A stretch of DNA of 61,972 nucleotides from an uncultured Bacilli bacterium (GTDB lineage Bacteria; Bacillota_I; Bacilli_A; RF39; UBA660): contig CAKPFH010000002.1 of the NCBI GenBank assembly GCA_934153655.1, positions 1 through 61,972 on the forward strand, written 5' to 3'. This document shows, piece after piece, positions 1 through 8,597 of the stretch (positions are counted from its first letter, which is position 1; each line of letters begins with the position of its first letter). The translations under genes were made by a program, and so were the position numbers. The notes below the pieces were generated by a model that saw only the letters and a program-made list of their open reading frames with translations, did not search any database and was not told the DNA's origin.

Positions 1-1
1 T

Positions 2-304
2 CGTAAATATAATACTGGTACTATTATAATTACTCAACAACCAACGGACTTTTCTGATCCAGCGGTTATAACCCAAGGTAAAGCAATTTTTGATAATGCT
101 TCTTATTATATGATTATGCAACTTAGAAAACAAGCTGTTGAAGATTTATCACGTTTAGTTGATTTAAATGAAAATGAAATTGAAAGTATTAAAAGATATA
201 GTCAAGGACAAGCTTTGTTTGTATGTGGATCAAGACGTATGCAAATAGATATTGTTGTTACTGAAGATGAACTTTCTTCATTTGGTTCTGGTGGCGGATT
301 ATAA
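2..304 (+). CDS. VirB4/TraE-type conjugation ATPase, C-terminal fragment
   Basis: Only the last 100 or so residues are present; the frame is open from base 2 to the stop at 302-304, so the gene continues to the left of the window. The fragment has a beta strand ending in TQQPTD (residues 11-16 of the fragment), then an alpha-helical stretch with LRKQ and a closing C-terminal SFGSGGGL. This matches the end of the motor domain of VirB4-family ATPases, which power type IV secretion at the membrane. The Walker motifs lie outside the window. The call is supported by the following wall hydrolase, lipoprotein and VirD4 coupling ATPase on the same strand. The family is likely; the exact subtype cannot be set from a fragment. 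Confidence 0.72.
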   Translation, partial: RKYNTGTIIITQQPTDFSDPAVITQGKAIFDNASYYMIMQLRKQAVEDLSRLVDLNENEIESIKRYSQGQALFVCGSRRMQIDIVVTEDELSSFGSGGGL

Positions 305-334
305 AATTTAAGTAGTAAAGGAAGGTGAAGCCGT

Positions 335-2824
335 ATGAATAATGATGAAAAACAAAACGAAAAACAAGCTAAAATAGAAGCTGGTAAAAATACGGCTCAT
401 GTTGCCGGTAAAGCAACCGCTAAATATTTAGGTGGATCAGTAGGAGGGATGGCATATAATGCTTTAAGTAAAACAAGAGCTGGTCAAAAATTAGAAAATA
501 GTGTAGGAAAAAGAATTGCTAGAACTCCTCGTCTTGGTAAACTTAATAAAAAATTAAATGATTCTGGGGCTATAGATGCTGCTGATAAAGCAATGGATTT
601 ATTAAGTAAAAATCCTAATGGTGCAAATGGTTCAAAGGCTTCAAAAGCTTTATCACCTGAAAATCGAAAATCAAGACTTAATAGTCTTCAAAAACAAAGA
701 AGGCTTTCAATAAATAAAGGAAATGGTTCCAATAGTCAAGATGACGAGAATAGTAGTGCAACAGAAACTGAAAATGATACTTCGGAAGATATAGAAGATG
801 AAAGCAGTGGTAGTACTATTACTAGTATAGAAGATATTAAAAGAAAGATACTTGTTACTAAGATAGCAGGAGTTGTTATTCTTGCTTTGGGTGGTATATT
901 ATTAATTTTTATTCTTTTATCACCTATAATTGCTCTTGTATCATCAGTTGTTTCAATCTTTAGTTTGAATTCCAATAAAGAAGCATCTAAAAGTTATGTT
1001 TATAACGAAGGTGATAAAGAAGCTTTACAGGCTGAAATAGATTTTAATAATGCTATTGTTGGTAGTGAAGATGGATCGGTTCAAGGAATTATTGCTGAAT
1101 ATCAGATAAAATATAATGTTACTTTAGATAAATATGCTTTAGTTGGACCACTTTTATATGCTTATAGTTCTGATGCAGTATCAAGTTCTGATAATATGGA
1201 TCAAGCATCAGAAGCAGAACTTGAAAATCGTTTAGAAGAATTAAATAAAACTGATGAAGATTCATCTTCTAGTTCTTCTGATACTTCCTCTGGAGGTATT
1301 GATTATGATGCTGCTAAAAAGCAAATTACAGCAGTAGCGGCTTTGATGATTACTAAAAGTGGCGGTACTTATTATTCAAATGTGGAAAAAGATGGAGATT
1401 TTTATAATAACTTAATTAATAGTGAATTTTTAAAGAGCTATTATAAAAATTATTTACCAGATGCTAGTAATTTAGAAGCTAGAAAAGAATTAGTAGATGA
1501 TATATTTGAGTATATTGAATTTATAAGAACAGTTGGAGAAGACAAAGTAAATAGTTCTGATGTTCTTAGTGAAATTATTCAAGTATATTTACAAACATGT
1601 GATTTACCATATAATATTACTACTATTAATAATGTAAGAGTTTTTAATAATCCATCAGCAAGTTCTGGTTCTTCTTATCCTGATTCCGTTAGTTTTAAAG
1701 ATTATTTAAAAGGTGTTGTTGAAGGAGAAGTAAATTCTTATATAAAAGAAGAATATAGAGAAGGCTTAAAAGCCATGATGATTGTTGCTACTTCTTATAT
1801 AGTAGGGGATAGTAGATCAGGATTTGATTTACATTCTGGTAAAATGTATTTTCCAACCGGAAATTGTCGTCAGGTATCATGTGATCCAGTTCATGGATGT
1901 GATTATCGTTCTAAAAAATATAATGTTGATGGGAAAACTTCAACCTATGGAACAGCTTATGTTGGAGCTGGTAATCATGCTCCATTAACAGCTGAAGAAA
2001 ATCAATTATTAGATAGTATCTTAGATGAGATTTTTGGAGAAATTATGGTTAAAAAAGGAGTAACTTCAGCTACTTTTACTGGTAGTAAAGATGTTGGTAA
2101 TTCTTCTCACCGTAATAATAAAAATAATTCTGAGTGTGGAGATGGTTGTTTTGGTCAAGAAGATGCTATGGCTGATGCTAAAAATGGCATGAGTTATAAA
2201 GATATACTTGCTAAATATTATGATGCTTCAACTTTTGATGTTATTAATATTAAAGAAGGATTATATGTTGATTCTTCTGATTATGCTAATGGTTCCTTTG
2301 ATGGAAATGTAATATTTTACGATCAAAATGATTATAAAGTAGCCTTTTGTGGTAGAAGGAGTGGTACTATTTCAACATCAGGTTGTGGGGTTACCTCAGC
2401 TGCAATCGTAACTTCATCTTTTACTAAAAATAGACAATATGATCCAGTATATATGATGAAATTAGCTCAAAGTACAGGAGATTGTGGACCTAATATTAGT
2501 GGTACTAATGCTGGTTTCTTTAGAAAATTTGCTAGTAGATTTGGCTTTGGCTATCAAGAAGTAGGAAGAAGTCAATCAGCTAAAGTTTTAGCAGCTCTTA
2601 AAGGTGGTAATGCTATGGTAATTGCTCATATGGGACCAGGTACATTTACTAATAATGGTCACTACATAGTTTTAACTGCTACTAATAATTCAGGTATGGT
2701 TTATGTTCATGATCCAAATAACCGTCGTAATAAGGCTGGTAAAGGTTCAGGAAATGGTTGGTATAGTGTAAACTTAATTGCATCCCAATTAAGAGGAAGT
2801 TTTCATATTATAACAAAGAGGTGA
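335..2824 (+). CDS. Membrane-anchored SpoIID-like plus C39-like wall hydrolase of a type IV secretion cluster
   Basis: This 829-residue protein has a basic, low-complexity cytoplasmic N-terminus (1-165), one long hydrophobic segment (about 172-212), then an exported part. Residues about 435-640 resemble the SpoIID/LytB amidase-enhancer fold: an FKDYLKGVVEGE start, and an end with GQEDAMADAKNGMSYKDIL corresponding to the SpoIID GMSQYGA...GKSYEEIL block. Residues about 670-825 resemble a C39-like papain-fold peptidase, with Cys684 in SGCGVTSA, His776 in NGHYIVL and Asp793 in VHDPNN. A role in opening peptidoglycan for a secretion or conjugation channel is inferred from its place between VirB4 and VirD4. 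A ribosome site AAGGAAGGTG supports the ATG at 335. Pairing a SpoIID domain with a C39 domain is not the usual VirB1 or NlpC/P60 arrangement. Confidence 0.7.
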   Translation: MNNDEKQNEKQAKIEAGKNTAHVAGKATAKYLGGSVGGMAYNALSKTRAGQKLENSVGKRIARTPRLGKLNKKLNDSGAIDAADKAMDLLSKNPNGANGSKASKALSPENRKSRLNSLQKQRRLSINKGNGSNSQDDENSSATETENDTSEDIEDESSGSTITSIEDIKRKILVTKIAGVVILALGGILLIFILLSPIIALVSSVVSIFSLNSNKEASKSYVYNEGDKEALQAEIDFNNAIVGSEDGSVQGIIAEYQIKYNVTLDKYALVGPLLYAYSSDAVSSSDNMDQASEAELENRLEELNKTDEDSSSSSSDTSSGGIDYDAAKKQITAVAALMITKSGGTYYSNVEKDGDFYNNLINSEFLKSYYKNYLPDASNLEARKELVDDIFEYIEFIRTVGEDKVNSSDVLSEIIQVYLQTCDLPYNITTINNVRVFNNPSASSGSSYPDSVSFKDYLKGVVEGEVNSYIKEEYREGLKAMMIVATSYIVGDSRSGFDLHSGKMYFPTGNCRQVSCDPVHGCDYRSKKYNVDGKTSTYGTAYVGAGNHAPLTAEENQLLDSILDEIFGEIMVKKGVTSATFTGSKDVGNSSHRNNKNNSECGDGCFGQEDAMADAKNGMSYKDILAKYYDASTFDVINIKEGLYVDSSDYANGSFDGNVIFYDQNDYKVAFCGRRSGTISTSGCGVTSAAIVTSSFTKNRQYDPVYMMKLAQSTGDCGPNISGTNAGFFRKFASRFGFGYQEVGRSQSAKVLAALKGGNAMVIAHMGPGTFTNNGHYIVLTATNNSGMVYVHDPNNRRNKAGKGSGNGWYSVNLIASQLRGSFHIITKR

Positions 2825-2826
2825 AA

Positions 2827-3522
2827 ATGAAAAAAATATTATTTTTAATACCAATGTTATTAATAATTACTGGATGTAGTGTAACCAATAATATAACAAT
2901 TAATAAAGATTTAACTGTTGAAGAAAAAATAAATATGGCTGAAAGTTCTGAATTTTTTGCAAGTAGATATAAAGAATTACCAATTACAGTAATTAAATCA
3001 ATTTTAGATACAGGCAATCGCAAAAATACTTTAATTGAAAATGGTTATAGTTATGAAATTGTTGAAAATAATGCTTATCCATCAGTTGATGCTACCAAAA
3101 AATATAATTCATTAGAAGAATTTGCTAATTCTTCAATTTTTAATAAGCAATTATATCAAAATATTACTGTTACTGAAAATAATGGCTTGATTACTTTACA
3201 TGCAAGTGATATTATATTTCAAGATGAATTTGATCAAGAAATTTATACTTTTGATACATGTTCAATTTCTATTACTTTGCCGTATGTTGTTGAAGACAAC
3301 AATGCTAATACATTTTATAAAAAGACAAATACTTATACCTGGAATTTTAAAAAAGATGAGATAAGAGATATTACTTTAACATTTAATAAAAATAAAATAT
3401 ATGTATATGATTTAGCAAGATATATTTCTTATTTAATTCTTGTTTTAGTAATAATTGCTATTATTGTAATAATTGTAAAAATGTATAAGAAAAATAAATT
3501 TAATAATCAAATTTCTAGTTAG
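2827..3522 (+). CDS. Lipoprotein with C-terminal membrane anchor
   Basis: The protein starts with a lipoprotein signal (hydrophobic stretch then a TGC lipobox, cysteine near residue 17) and ends with a strong transmembrane helix followed by a short basic tail, so both ends would be held at the membrane. The middle (about 25-190) is predicted beta-rich and opens with an ITINKDLTVEEKINM stretch that loosely recalls LppM-like domains; that comparison is tentative. I prefer ATG 2827 to GTG 2821, because the GTG lies inside the AAAGAGGTG ribosome site. The preceding stop (2822-2824) sits within the same site, so translation is coupled. It probably belongs to the secretion cluster; its function is unknown. 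Confidence 0.6.
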   Translation: MKKILFLIPMLLIITGCSVTNNITINKDLTVEEKINMAESSEFFASRYKELPITVIKSILDTGNRKNTLIENGYSYEIVENNAYPSVDATKKYNSLEEFANSSIFNKQLYQNITVTENNGLITLHASDIIFQDEFDQEIYTFDTCSISITLPYVVEDNNANTFYKKTNTYTWNFKKDEIRDITLTFNKNKIYVYDLARYISYLILVLVIIAIIVIIVKMYKKNKFNNQISS

Positions 3523-3533
3523 GAGAATAAAGT

Positions 3534-5894
3534 ATGAAATTAAAAATGCGTTTTGATGCTGACGATATGAAAAAGTTTTTATTAGTTTGCTTAGCTCTTT
3601 TATATGTAGTTTGTATTGCAATTTCAAATTTATCATCTGTGACTGCTACAGGAGAATTTACCGGATTAAATCCTTTACCTGCTTTTAGTAAAGATTTACT
3701 TATGGCAACTATAGTTTTTTATATTTTTGCTTTAGTTGCTTTACTTGTTAGTTGTAAAAGTTATTTCTTTGAATTTGATAAAGGAATTGGTTTTTCAACA
3801 GAAAAAAAATCAGGTGATGGCTATAGTAAATGGTGTGATGATAAGGACATGAAAAAGCAATTAAAGCTTGTTCATCCAATGGATGAACATACTGATTATG
3901 CTGGAGTTGCTTTAATTAATGATGGTAAAAAAATATATGTTGATAACAGTGAATATCATAACTTAGTAATTGGTTCAACTGGATCTGGTAAAACAACGGC
4001 TATAATTTTCCCGATGATTGAACTTCTTGCTAAGCATGGAGAATCAATGATTTTAACTGATCCTAAAGGAGAGTTATATGAAAAGAAAAGTAATATGCTA
4101 CGTTCTAAAGGATATAAAATTGTTCTTTTAAACTTCCGTGAACCAGGAAAAGGTAATGCTTGGAACCCTTTAACTTTACCATATAGATTATGGAAAAGTG
4201 GAAATCAAGATAAAGCAATTGAGCTTTTGGATGACTTAGCTTTAAATATCCTATATGATGAATCTAATAAAAATAGTGATCCTTTCTGGGAAAAAACTTC
4301 AGCTGATTATTTTTCAGGTTTAACTTTAGGTCTTTTTGAAGATGCTAAAGAAGAAGAAATTAATTTAAATAGTATTAGTTTAATGACAACTATTGGAGAA
4401 GATAAAATAGGGGGTAGTACGTATGTAAAAGAATATTTTAATACTAAAGATCCTAATAGCCCAGCTTATATTAACGCATCATCTACTATTCTTGCTCCTA
4501 GTGATACTAAAATGAGTATTATTGCTGTTTTTAAACAAAAAATAAAATTATTTGCTTCTCGTGCTAATTTATCTGAAATGTTATCACATAGTGATTTTGA
4601 TATAGCAGATATTGGAAGACAAAAAACAGCTGTATTTATAATTATTCAAGATGAAAAGAAAACATATCATTCATTAGTAACAATTTTAATCAAACAAATT
4701 TATGAAACTTTAATTGATGTTGCTCAAAGTAATAATGGTAAACTTCCAATAAGAACTAACTTTTTATTAGATGAATTTGCTAATATGCCACCATTAAAAG
4801 ATGTTACAACTATGATAACTGCTGCACGCAGTCGTTTAATGCGATTTACGATGATTATTCAAAATTTTGCTCAATTAAATGAAGTTTATGGTGAGCAAAA
4901 TGCTGAAACTATTAAAGGTAACTGTGGTAACATGATTTATCTTATTTCAACTGAATTAAGAGCTTTAGAAGAAATTAGTAAAATGTGTGGAGATGTTAAA
5001 GTTAAAACTGGTAAAGGTGATAAAGAAAAAGAAGAAACAAGACCTTTAATTACTATAAGTGATTTACAAAAACTAAAAATGAATGAAGTAATCATTAGAA
5101 GACTTCGTATGGCTCCTTTTAAAACTAAGTTAACTCCTGATTATAAAATGAATTGGGGTAGAACTTATAAACCAGCTTTAACATCTAATATAAAAGAAAG
5201 ACCAAGAAGAGAAGTTAAAGTATTTGATATTCGCGAATTTGTCAAAGAAAAGAAAAAAGAAAACAATCCATTTGCTGGTGGCTTCCCATCTTCTGGCGGA
5301 ATGACTTCACCTTTTGGAGGTGGATTTGATCAACCTTTCCCTAGTATGTTTGGAGGAGGCAATGACTTTGATTTCCCAAGTTCTCCAAAGCCTAATAATC
5401 AATCAAAAATTGATGTTGATAGAATTCTTAAAAATATTGATGCTAAAATAGCTGAACTTGAAGAAGAAGAGAAAAAAGCTAATGAACAAGAAAATTTACT
5501 TAATAAAACTGTTTCTCAGACTGACTCTAAAGCTACTATAGATACTAATTCAAATAATAGTCAAGAATTAGTCAAACCAAATATCAATGAAGCAATTAGT
5601 AATGCTTTTAAAGATGATTTAGAAGAACTTACTTCTCCTTCGAATATTTCTGATAATAATACTAATATTCAAAATATTATATCTGATTTTAATGATGAAA
5701 AATTTATTTCTAAAGATGATGATAATAATATTGTTGAACATAAAGATACACCAGAAAACATTGATGAATTAATTGATAAAATAAAAGAGCAAACTAAAAA
5801 TAATGAAAATATCACTCCTAATATGAATTTAGTAGAAGAAAATAAATATCAAGAAGTAAATGATGATGAATTTTTTGATGATTTCTTTGATTAA
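3534..5894 (+). CDS. VirD4/TraG-family type IV coupling ATPase
   Basis: Two N-terminal transmembrane helices (about 14-32 and 55-78) lead into a large cytoplasmic ATPase. Walker A is GSTGSGKT at 147-154 and Walker B is LLDEFAN with Asp413/Glu414, both classic for VirD4/TraG coupling proteins that select substrates and pass them to a type IV secretion channel. After about residue 560 the protein becomes low complexity: a Gly/Phe/Pro patch (about 580-620), then a long acidic Asn/Glu/Asp tail ending FFDDFFD. The tail is longer than in typical members and may be a docking or regulatory arm (inference). Start ATG 3534 follows TTAGGAGAATAA. A strong terminator directly follows, closing the cluster. 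No relaxase is visible in this window. Confidence 0.85.
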   Translation: MKLKMRFDADDMKKFLLVCLALLYVVCIAISNLSSVTATGEFTGLNPLPAFSKDLLMATIVFYIFALVALLVSCKSYFFEFDKGIGFSTEKKSGDGYSKWCDDKDMKKQLKLVHPMDEHTDYAGVALINDGKKIYVDNSEYHNLVIGSTGSGKTTAIIFPMIELLAKHGESMILTDPKGELYEKKSNMLRSKGYKIVLLNFREPGKGNAWNPLTLPYRLWKSGNQDKAIELLDDLALNILYDESNKNSDPFWEKTSADYFSGLTLGLFEDAKEEEINLNSISLMTTIGEDKIGGSTYVKEYFNTKDPNSPAYINASSTILAPSDTKMSIIAVFKQKIKLFASRANLSEMLSHSDFDIADIGRQKTAVFIIIQDEKKTYHSLVTILIKQIYETLIDVAQSNNGKLPIRTNFLLDEFANMPPLKDVTTMITAARSRLMRFTMIIQNFAQLNEVYGEQNAETIKGNCGNMIYLISTELRALEEISKMCGDVKVKTGKGDKEKEETRPLITISDLQKLKMNEVIIRRLRMAPFKTKLTPDYKMNWGRTYKPALTSNIKERPRREVKVFDIREFVKEKKKENNPFAGGFPSSGGMTSPFGGGFDQPFPSMFGGGNDFDFPSSPKPNNQSKIDVDRILKNIDAKIAELEEEEKKANEQENLLNKTVSQTDSKATIDTNSNNSQELVKPNINEAISNAFKDDLEELTSPSNISDNNTNIQNIISDFNDEKFISKDDDNNIVEHKDTPENIDELIDKIKEQTKNNENITPNMNLVEENKYQEVNDDEFFDDFFD

Positions 5895-5922
5895 TGCAAC
5901 TTTTTTTAAGTTGCATTTTTTT
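5895..5922 (+). terminator. Intrinsic terminator closing the VirB4-VirD4 cluster
   Basis: The 8-bp stem TGCAACTT/AAGTTGCA is followed by a run of eight T residues and begins right after the coupling-protein stop codon. Confidence 0.85.
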
Positions 5923-5926
5923 CTAC

Positions 5927-5955
5927 TTGATAATAGTCTTATTATTTGCTATAAT
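5927..5955 (+). promoter_or_regulatory. Sigma-A type promoter for the cadherin-like protein gene
   Basis: TTGATA (5927-5932), a 17-base spacer and TATAAT (5950-5955) lie between the terminator and the ribosome site of the next gene. Confidence 0.65.
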
Positions 5956-5981
5956 GAATAAGTAATATAGAGGTGTTAAAT

Positions 5982-7400
5982 ATGAAGAAAATAAAAAAAG
6001 TCTTATTATTTTTAATAATTTGTTGTTCTTGGTTTAATGTTTTAGCTGAGCCAACAACAGAAGATGAGACTAAAAAAAGTAGTGATGCTACTTTAAAAGA
6101 TGTATACATAAATGATGAAAAAGTTGTTTGTTCTAACTACGTATGTGAAAAAATAATTGAAGATAATGATGTTAAGAAAGTTATAATTACTTATAAAGTA
6201 AATGATGAAAAAGCAACAGTTGCTAAAGAAAAATTAGAAGTAGATTTAAAAGATGGCTTAAATGAATTTAAAGTAAAAGTTACAGCTGAAGATGAAACAG
6301 TTAAAGAATATACCTTTAAAATTAATAAAAAAGTATTATCTACTGATAGCTCTTTAAAAAAAATAAATGTAAACGGAGAAGAAGTAACTTTAAAAAGTGG
6401 TGTAACTAAATATAATGTTAGTGTTAGTTATGCTGCTAAAAAAATTGAAATAGAAGCAACTCCTAATAATGCATCAGCTAAAATAGATGGTTTTAAAAAT
6501 AATAAAATATCTTATGATTTCTTTGATGATACTAAAGAAATTAAAATAAAAGTAATAGCTGAAGCTGGAGATGTAACAACTTATATATTAAATGTAAGTA
6601 AAAGAGAAGAAAAAAATACTGATTTAAAAAGTTTAACTATTAAAAATGTAAAATTAAACTTCGAAAGTGGTGTTTATGATTATGAAATAACAGTTGTTAA
6701 AAGCTTTACTAGTTTAGAAATAGTTGCCGATGCTGTTGATCAAAATGCTAAAGTAACTGTAAATGGTGGTAAAAACCTTGAAATAGGTGATAATACCGTT
6801 ACTATTTTAGTTGAAAATGATGGTAATAGTAAAACTTATACCTTAAATGTTAAAAGACTTGAAAGTGAAGATAAAACTTTAACTAATTTAAAAAGTCTAA
6901 AAATAGAAAAATACGAATTAGATTTTAAAGAAGACAAATATGAATATGATTTAAAAATAGGTGATGATAATTATCTTGTAATTGAAGCCTTACCTTTAGT
7001 TGATACTTGTGATGTTAGTGTAACAGGTAATTTAGATTTAGTAGATGGTAGTGTTATTAAAATAAAAGTTTCTTATGATGATGATAATTATAATATTTAT
7101 AAAATTAATATTATAAAAGAAGTATCTAAAACTAAAGAAAATAATACAAGTAAATTAGTAATAATAATTGTTATAGCTTTAATATTAACAGCTATTATAG
7201 TATTACTTGTTATTCAACTTAAAAATAGAAAAAACAAAGATAAAAATAATAAAAATAATGAAAATAATAAAAATGATAAAAATGATAAAAATAATATAAA
7301 TTTAATGGAAGATGAGAAAAAGGAAGAAGTAAAAGAAGAAATAAAAAGTTCTAATCTTATTTCCATTAGTGATGATTCAGAAATTGAAGATATAATTTAA
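5982..7400 (+). CDS. Surface protein with cadherin-like beta-sandwich repeats
   Basis: A signal peptide (about 1-22) leads to an ectodomain built of about four repeats of roughly 85 residues. Each has the pattern of PF12733-type cadherin-like beta sandwiches: an L-K-S/K-L-x-I/V opening, a Y-x-Y/V-x-V strand pair, and a closing K-x-Y-x-L-N-V strand. A single transmembrane helix (about 390-412) precedes a Lys/Asn-rich then acidic cytoplasmic tail. The repeats suggest an adhesive or spacer ectodomain; no catalytic motif is visible. ATG 5982 is preferred to GTG 5973 because the GTG is within the AGAGGTG ribosome site. It is followed 15 bases later by a SEDS gene, so a link to wall growth is possible but unproven. 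Confidence 0.68.
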   Translation: MKKIKKVLLFLIICCSWFNVLAEPTTEDETKKSSDATLKDVYINDEKVVCSNYVCEKIIEDNDVKKVIITYKVNDEKATVAKEKLEVDLKDGLNEFKVKVTAEDETVKEYTFKINKKVLSTDSSLKKINVNGEEVTLKSGVTKYNVSVSYAAKKIEIEATPNNASAKIDGFKNNKISYDFFDDTKEIKIKVIAEAGDVTTYILNVSKREEKNTDLKSLTIKNVKLNFESGVYDYEITVVKSFTSLEIVADAVDQNAKVTVNGGKNLEIGDNTVTILVENDGNSKTYTLNVKRLESEDKTLTNLKSLKIEKYELDFKEDKYEYDLKIGDDNYLVIEALPLVDTCDVSVTGNLDLVDGSVIKIKVSYDDDNYNIYKINIIKEVSKTKENNTSKLVIIIVIALILTAIIVLLVIQLKNRKNKDKNNKNNENNKNDKNDKNNINLMEDEKKEEVKEEIKSSNLISISDDSEIEDII

Positions 7401-7415
7401 TAAGGAAATGATTTT

Positions 7416-8540
7416 ATGCTAAAAAAGATGGATAAATGGTTAGTTATTTGTAGTTTTATATTATTAGTACTTGGCTTAATCATGATATTTTCAGCTAGTA
7501 ATGTTACTAGTTATATGAAATATTCAAAAAGTCCATATTACTATTTTATTAAACAATCTGCTTTTTTAGTTATAAGCCTATTTCTTTCTTTTTTTATTTT
7601 AAAAATAGATACAAGGAAATATCATTATATAAGTTTTCCTTTAATACTTGCTATTATAGCTTTACTTGTTATTGTTTTATTTAATGGTAAAGTAAGTAAT
7701 CAAGCTAAGAGTTGGTTTAGTATTTTTGGTATATTTACAGTTCAACCAAGTGAATTTGCTAAAATATTTACAATTATGTGGTTTAGTTCTTATTATAGTA
7801 TTCCTAAAAATTGTCAAGATTTAAAAAAAGTTTTATTTCCTTTAGTATTAGCAGTTTCTATTGCTTTTCTAATAGCTTTACAACCAGATTTAGGTACTAC
7901 TACTTTATATTGTGCTTTAGTATTTTTAATGTTTTTGATTTTACCTATTTCTAAAAAAATAAAAAGAAATAGTATAATTTCTGTTATTGCTATTATCGGA
8001 GGCGCTCTTTTATTACTTTTAAATAATGGAGTTAAACTAGTATTTGCTAGACAAATTCAAAGGTTTAATTTTTTAAATCCTTGTGAAAGAATATATAGTG
8101 ATGGTAATCAAGTATGTAATGGTTATATAGCAATTAATAATGGTGGTTTATTTGGAAAAGGTCTTGGTAATAGTACTCAAAAATATTTATATTTACCCGA
8201 GGCTTATACTGATTTTATTTTTGCTATTGTTGTTGAAGAATTAGGTCTTATTATTTCAATTGTAATTATTCTTTTGATGTTTATTGTTCTTTGGCGAATA
8301 TTTTTGATTGCCAAAAGAAGTACAACTACCAGAGGAGCTTTACTTTGTTATGGGGTTTTCTTTTACATTTTACTTCATATTATTATAAATTTAGGTGGCT
8401 TGTTAGGTCTTATTCCTTTAACTGGTGTACCACTTCCATTTTTATCTTATGGAGGAAGTTATTTAATGTGTTTAGTTTCAAGTATTGCTATTGTTCTTAA
8501 AGTTGATTTAGAAAATAAATCTTCTAAAAAAATAAAATAG
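7416..8540 (+). CDS. SEDS peptidoglycan glycosyltransferase (FtsW/RodA/SpoVE family), copy 1
   Basis: A polytopic protein of 374 residues with about ten transmembrane helices. It has the SEDS hallmarks: the SWFSIFGIFTVQPSEFAK segment, LQPDLGTT, the NNGGLFGKGLG loop, the EAYTDFIFAIVVEELG motif and a closing GVPLPFLSYGGS. SEDS proteins polymerise lipid II into glycan strands with a partner class B PBP. A second SEDS gene lies at 44967-46046 on the minus strand, so one copy probably serves division and the other elongation or another process. Which is which cannot be told from sequence alone. Start ATG 7416 follows AAGGAAATG. Confidence 0.88.
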   Translation: MLKKMDKWLVICSFILLVLGLIMIFSASNVTSYMKYSKSPYYYFIKQSAFLVISLFLSFFILKIDTRKYHYISFPLILAIIALLVIVLFNGKVSNQAKSWFSIFGIFTVQPSEFAKIFTIMWFSSYYSIPKNCQDLKKVLFPLVLAVSIAFLIALQPDLGTTTLYCALVFLMFLILPISKKIKRNSIISVIAIIGGALLLLLNNGVKLVFARQIQRFNFLNPCERIYSDGNQVCNGYIAINNGGLFGKGLGNSTQKYLYLPEAYTDFIFAIVVEELGLIISIVIILLMFIVLWRIFLIAKRSTTTRGALLCYGVFFYILLHIIINLGGLLGLIPLTGVPLPFLSYGGSYLMCLVSSIAIVLKVDLENKSSKKIK

Positions 8541-8545
8541 ACTAC

Positions 8546-8574
8546 TTGTATAATTATTTTGATAATGATATAAT
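8546..8574 (+). promoter_or_regulatory. Promoter upstream of the adhesin-sortase operon
   Basis: TTGTAT (8546-8551), 17-base spacer, TATAAT (8569-8574), just before the ribosome site AGAGAGGTG. Confidence 0.55.
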
Positions 8575-8597
8575 TAATTTATGATAGAGAGGTGCTT

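Noticed and set aside
736..975. Minus-strand frames within large plus-strand genes (for example 736-975, 2808-3023, 25106-25378, 31743-32003, 59764-60012)
   Set aside because: They lie wholly inside well-supported genes, lack ribosome sites and encode low-complexity peptides typical of antisense reading in AT-rich DNA.
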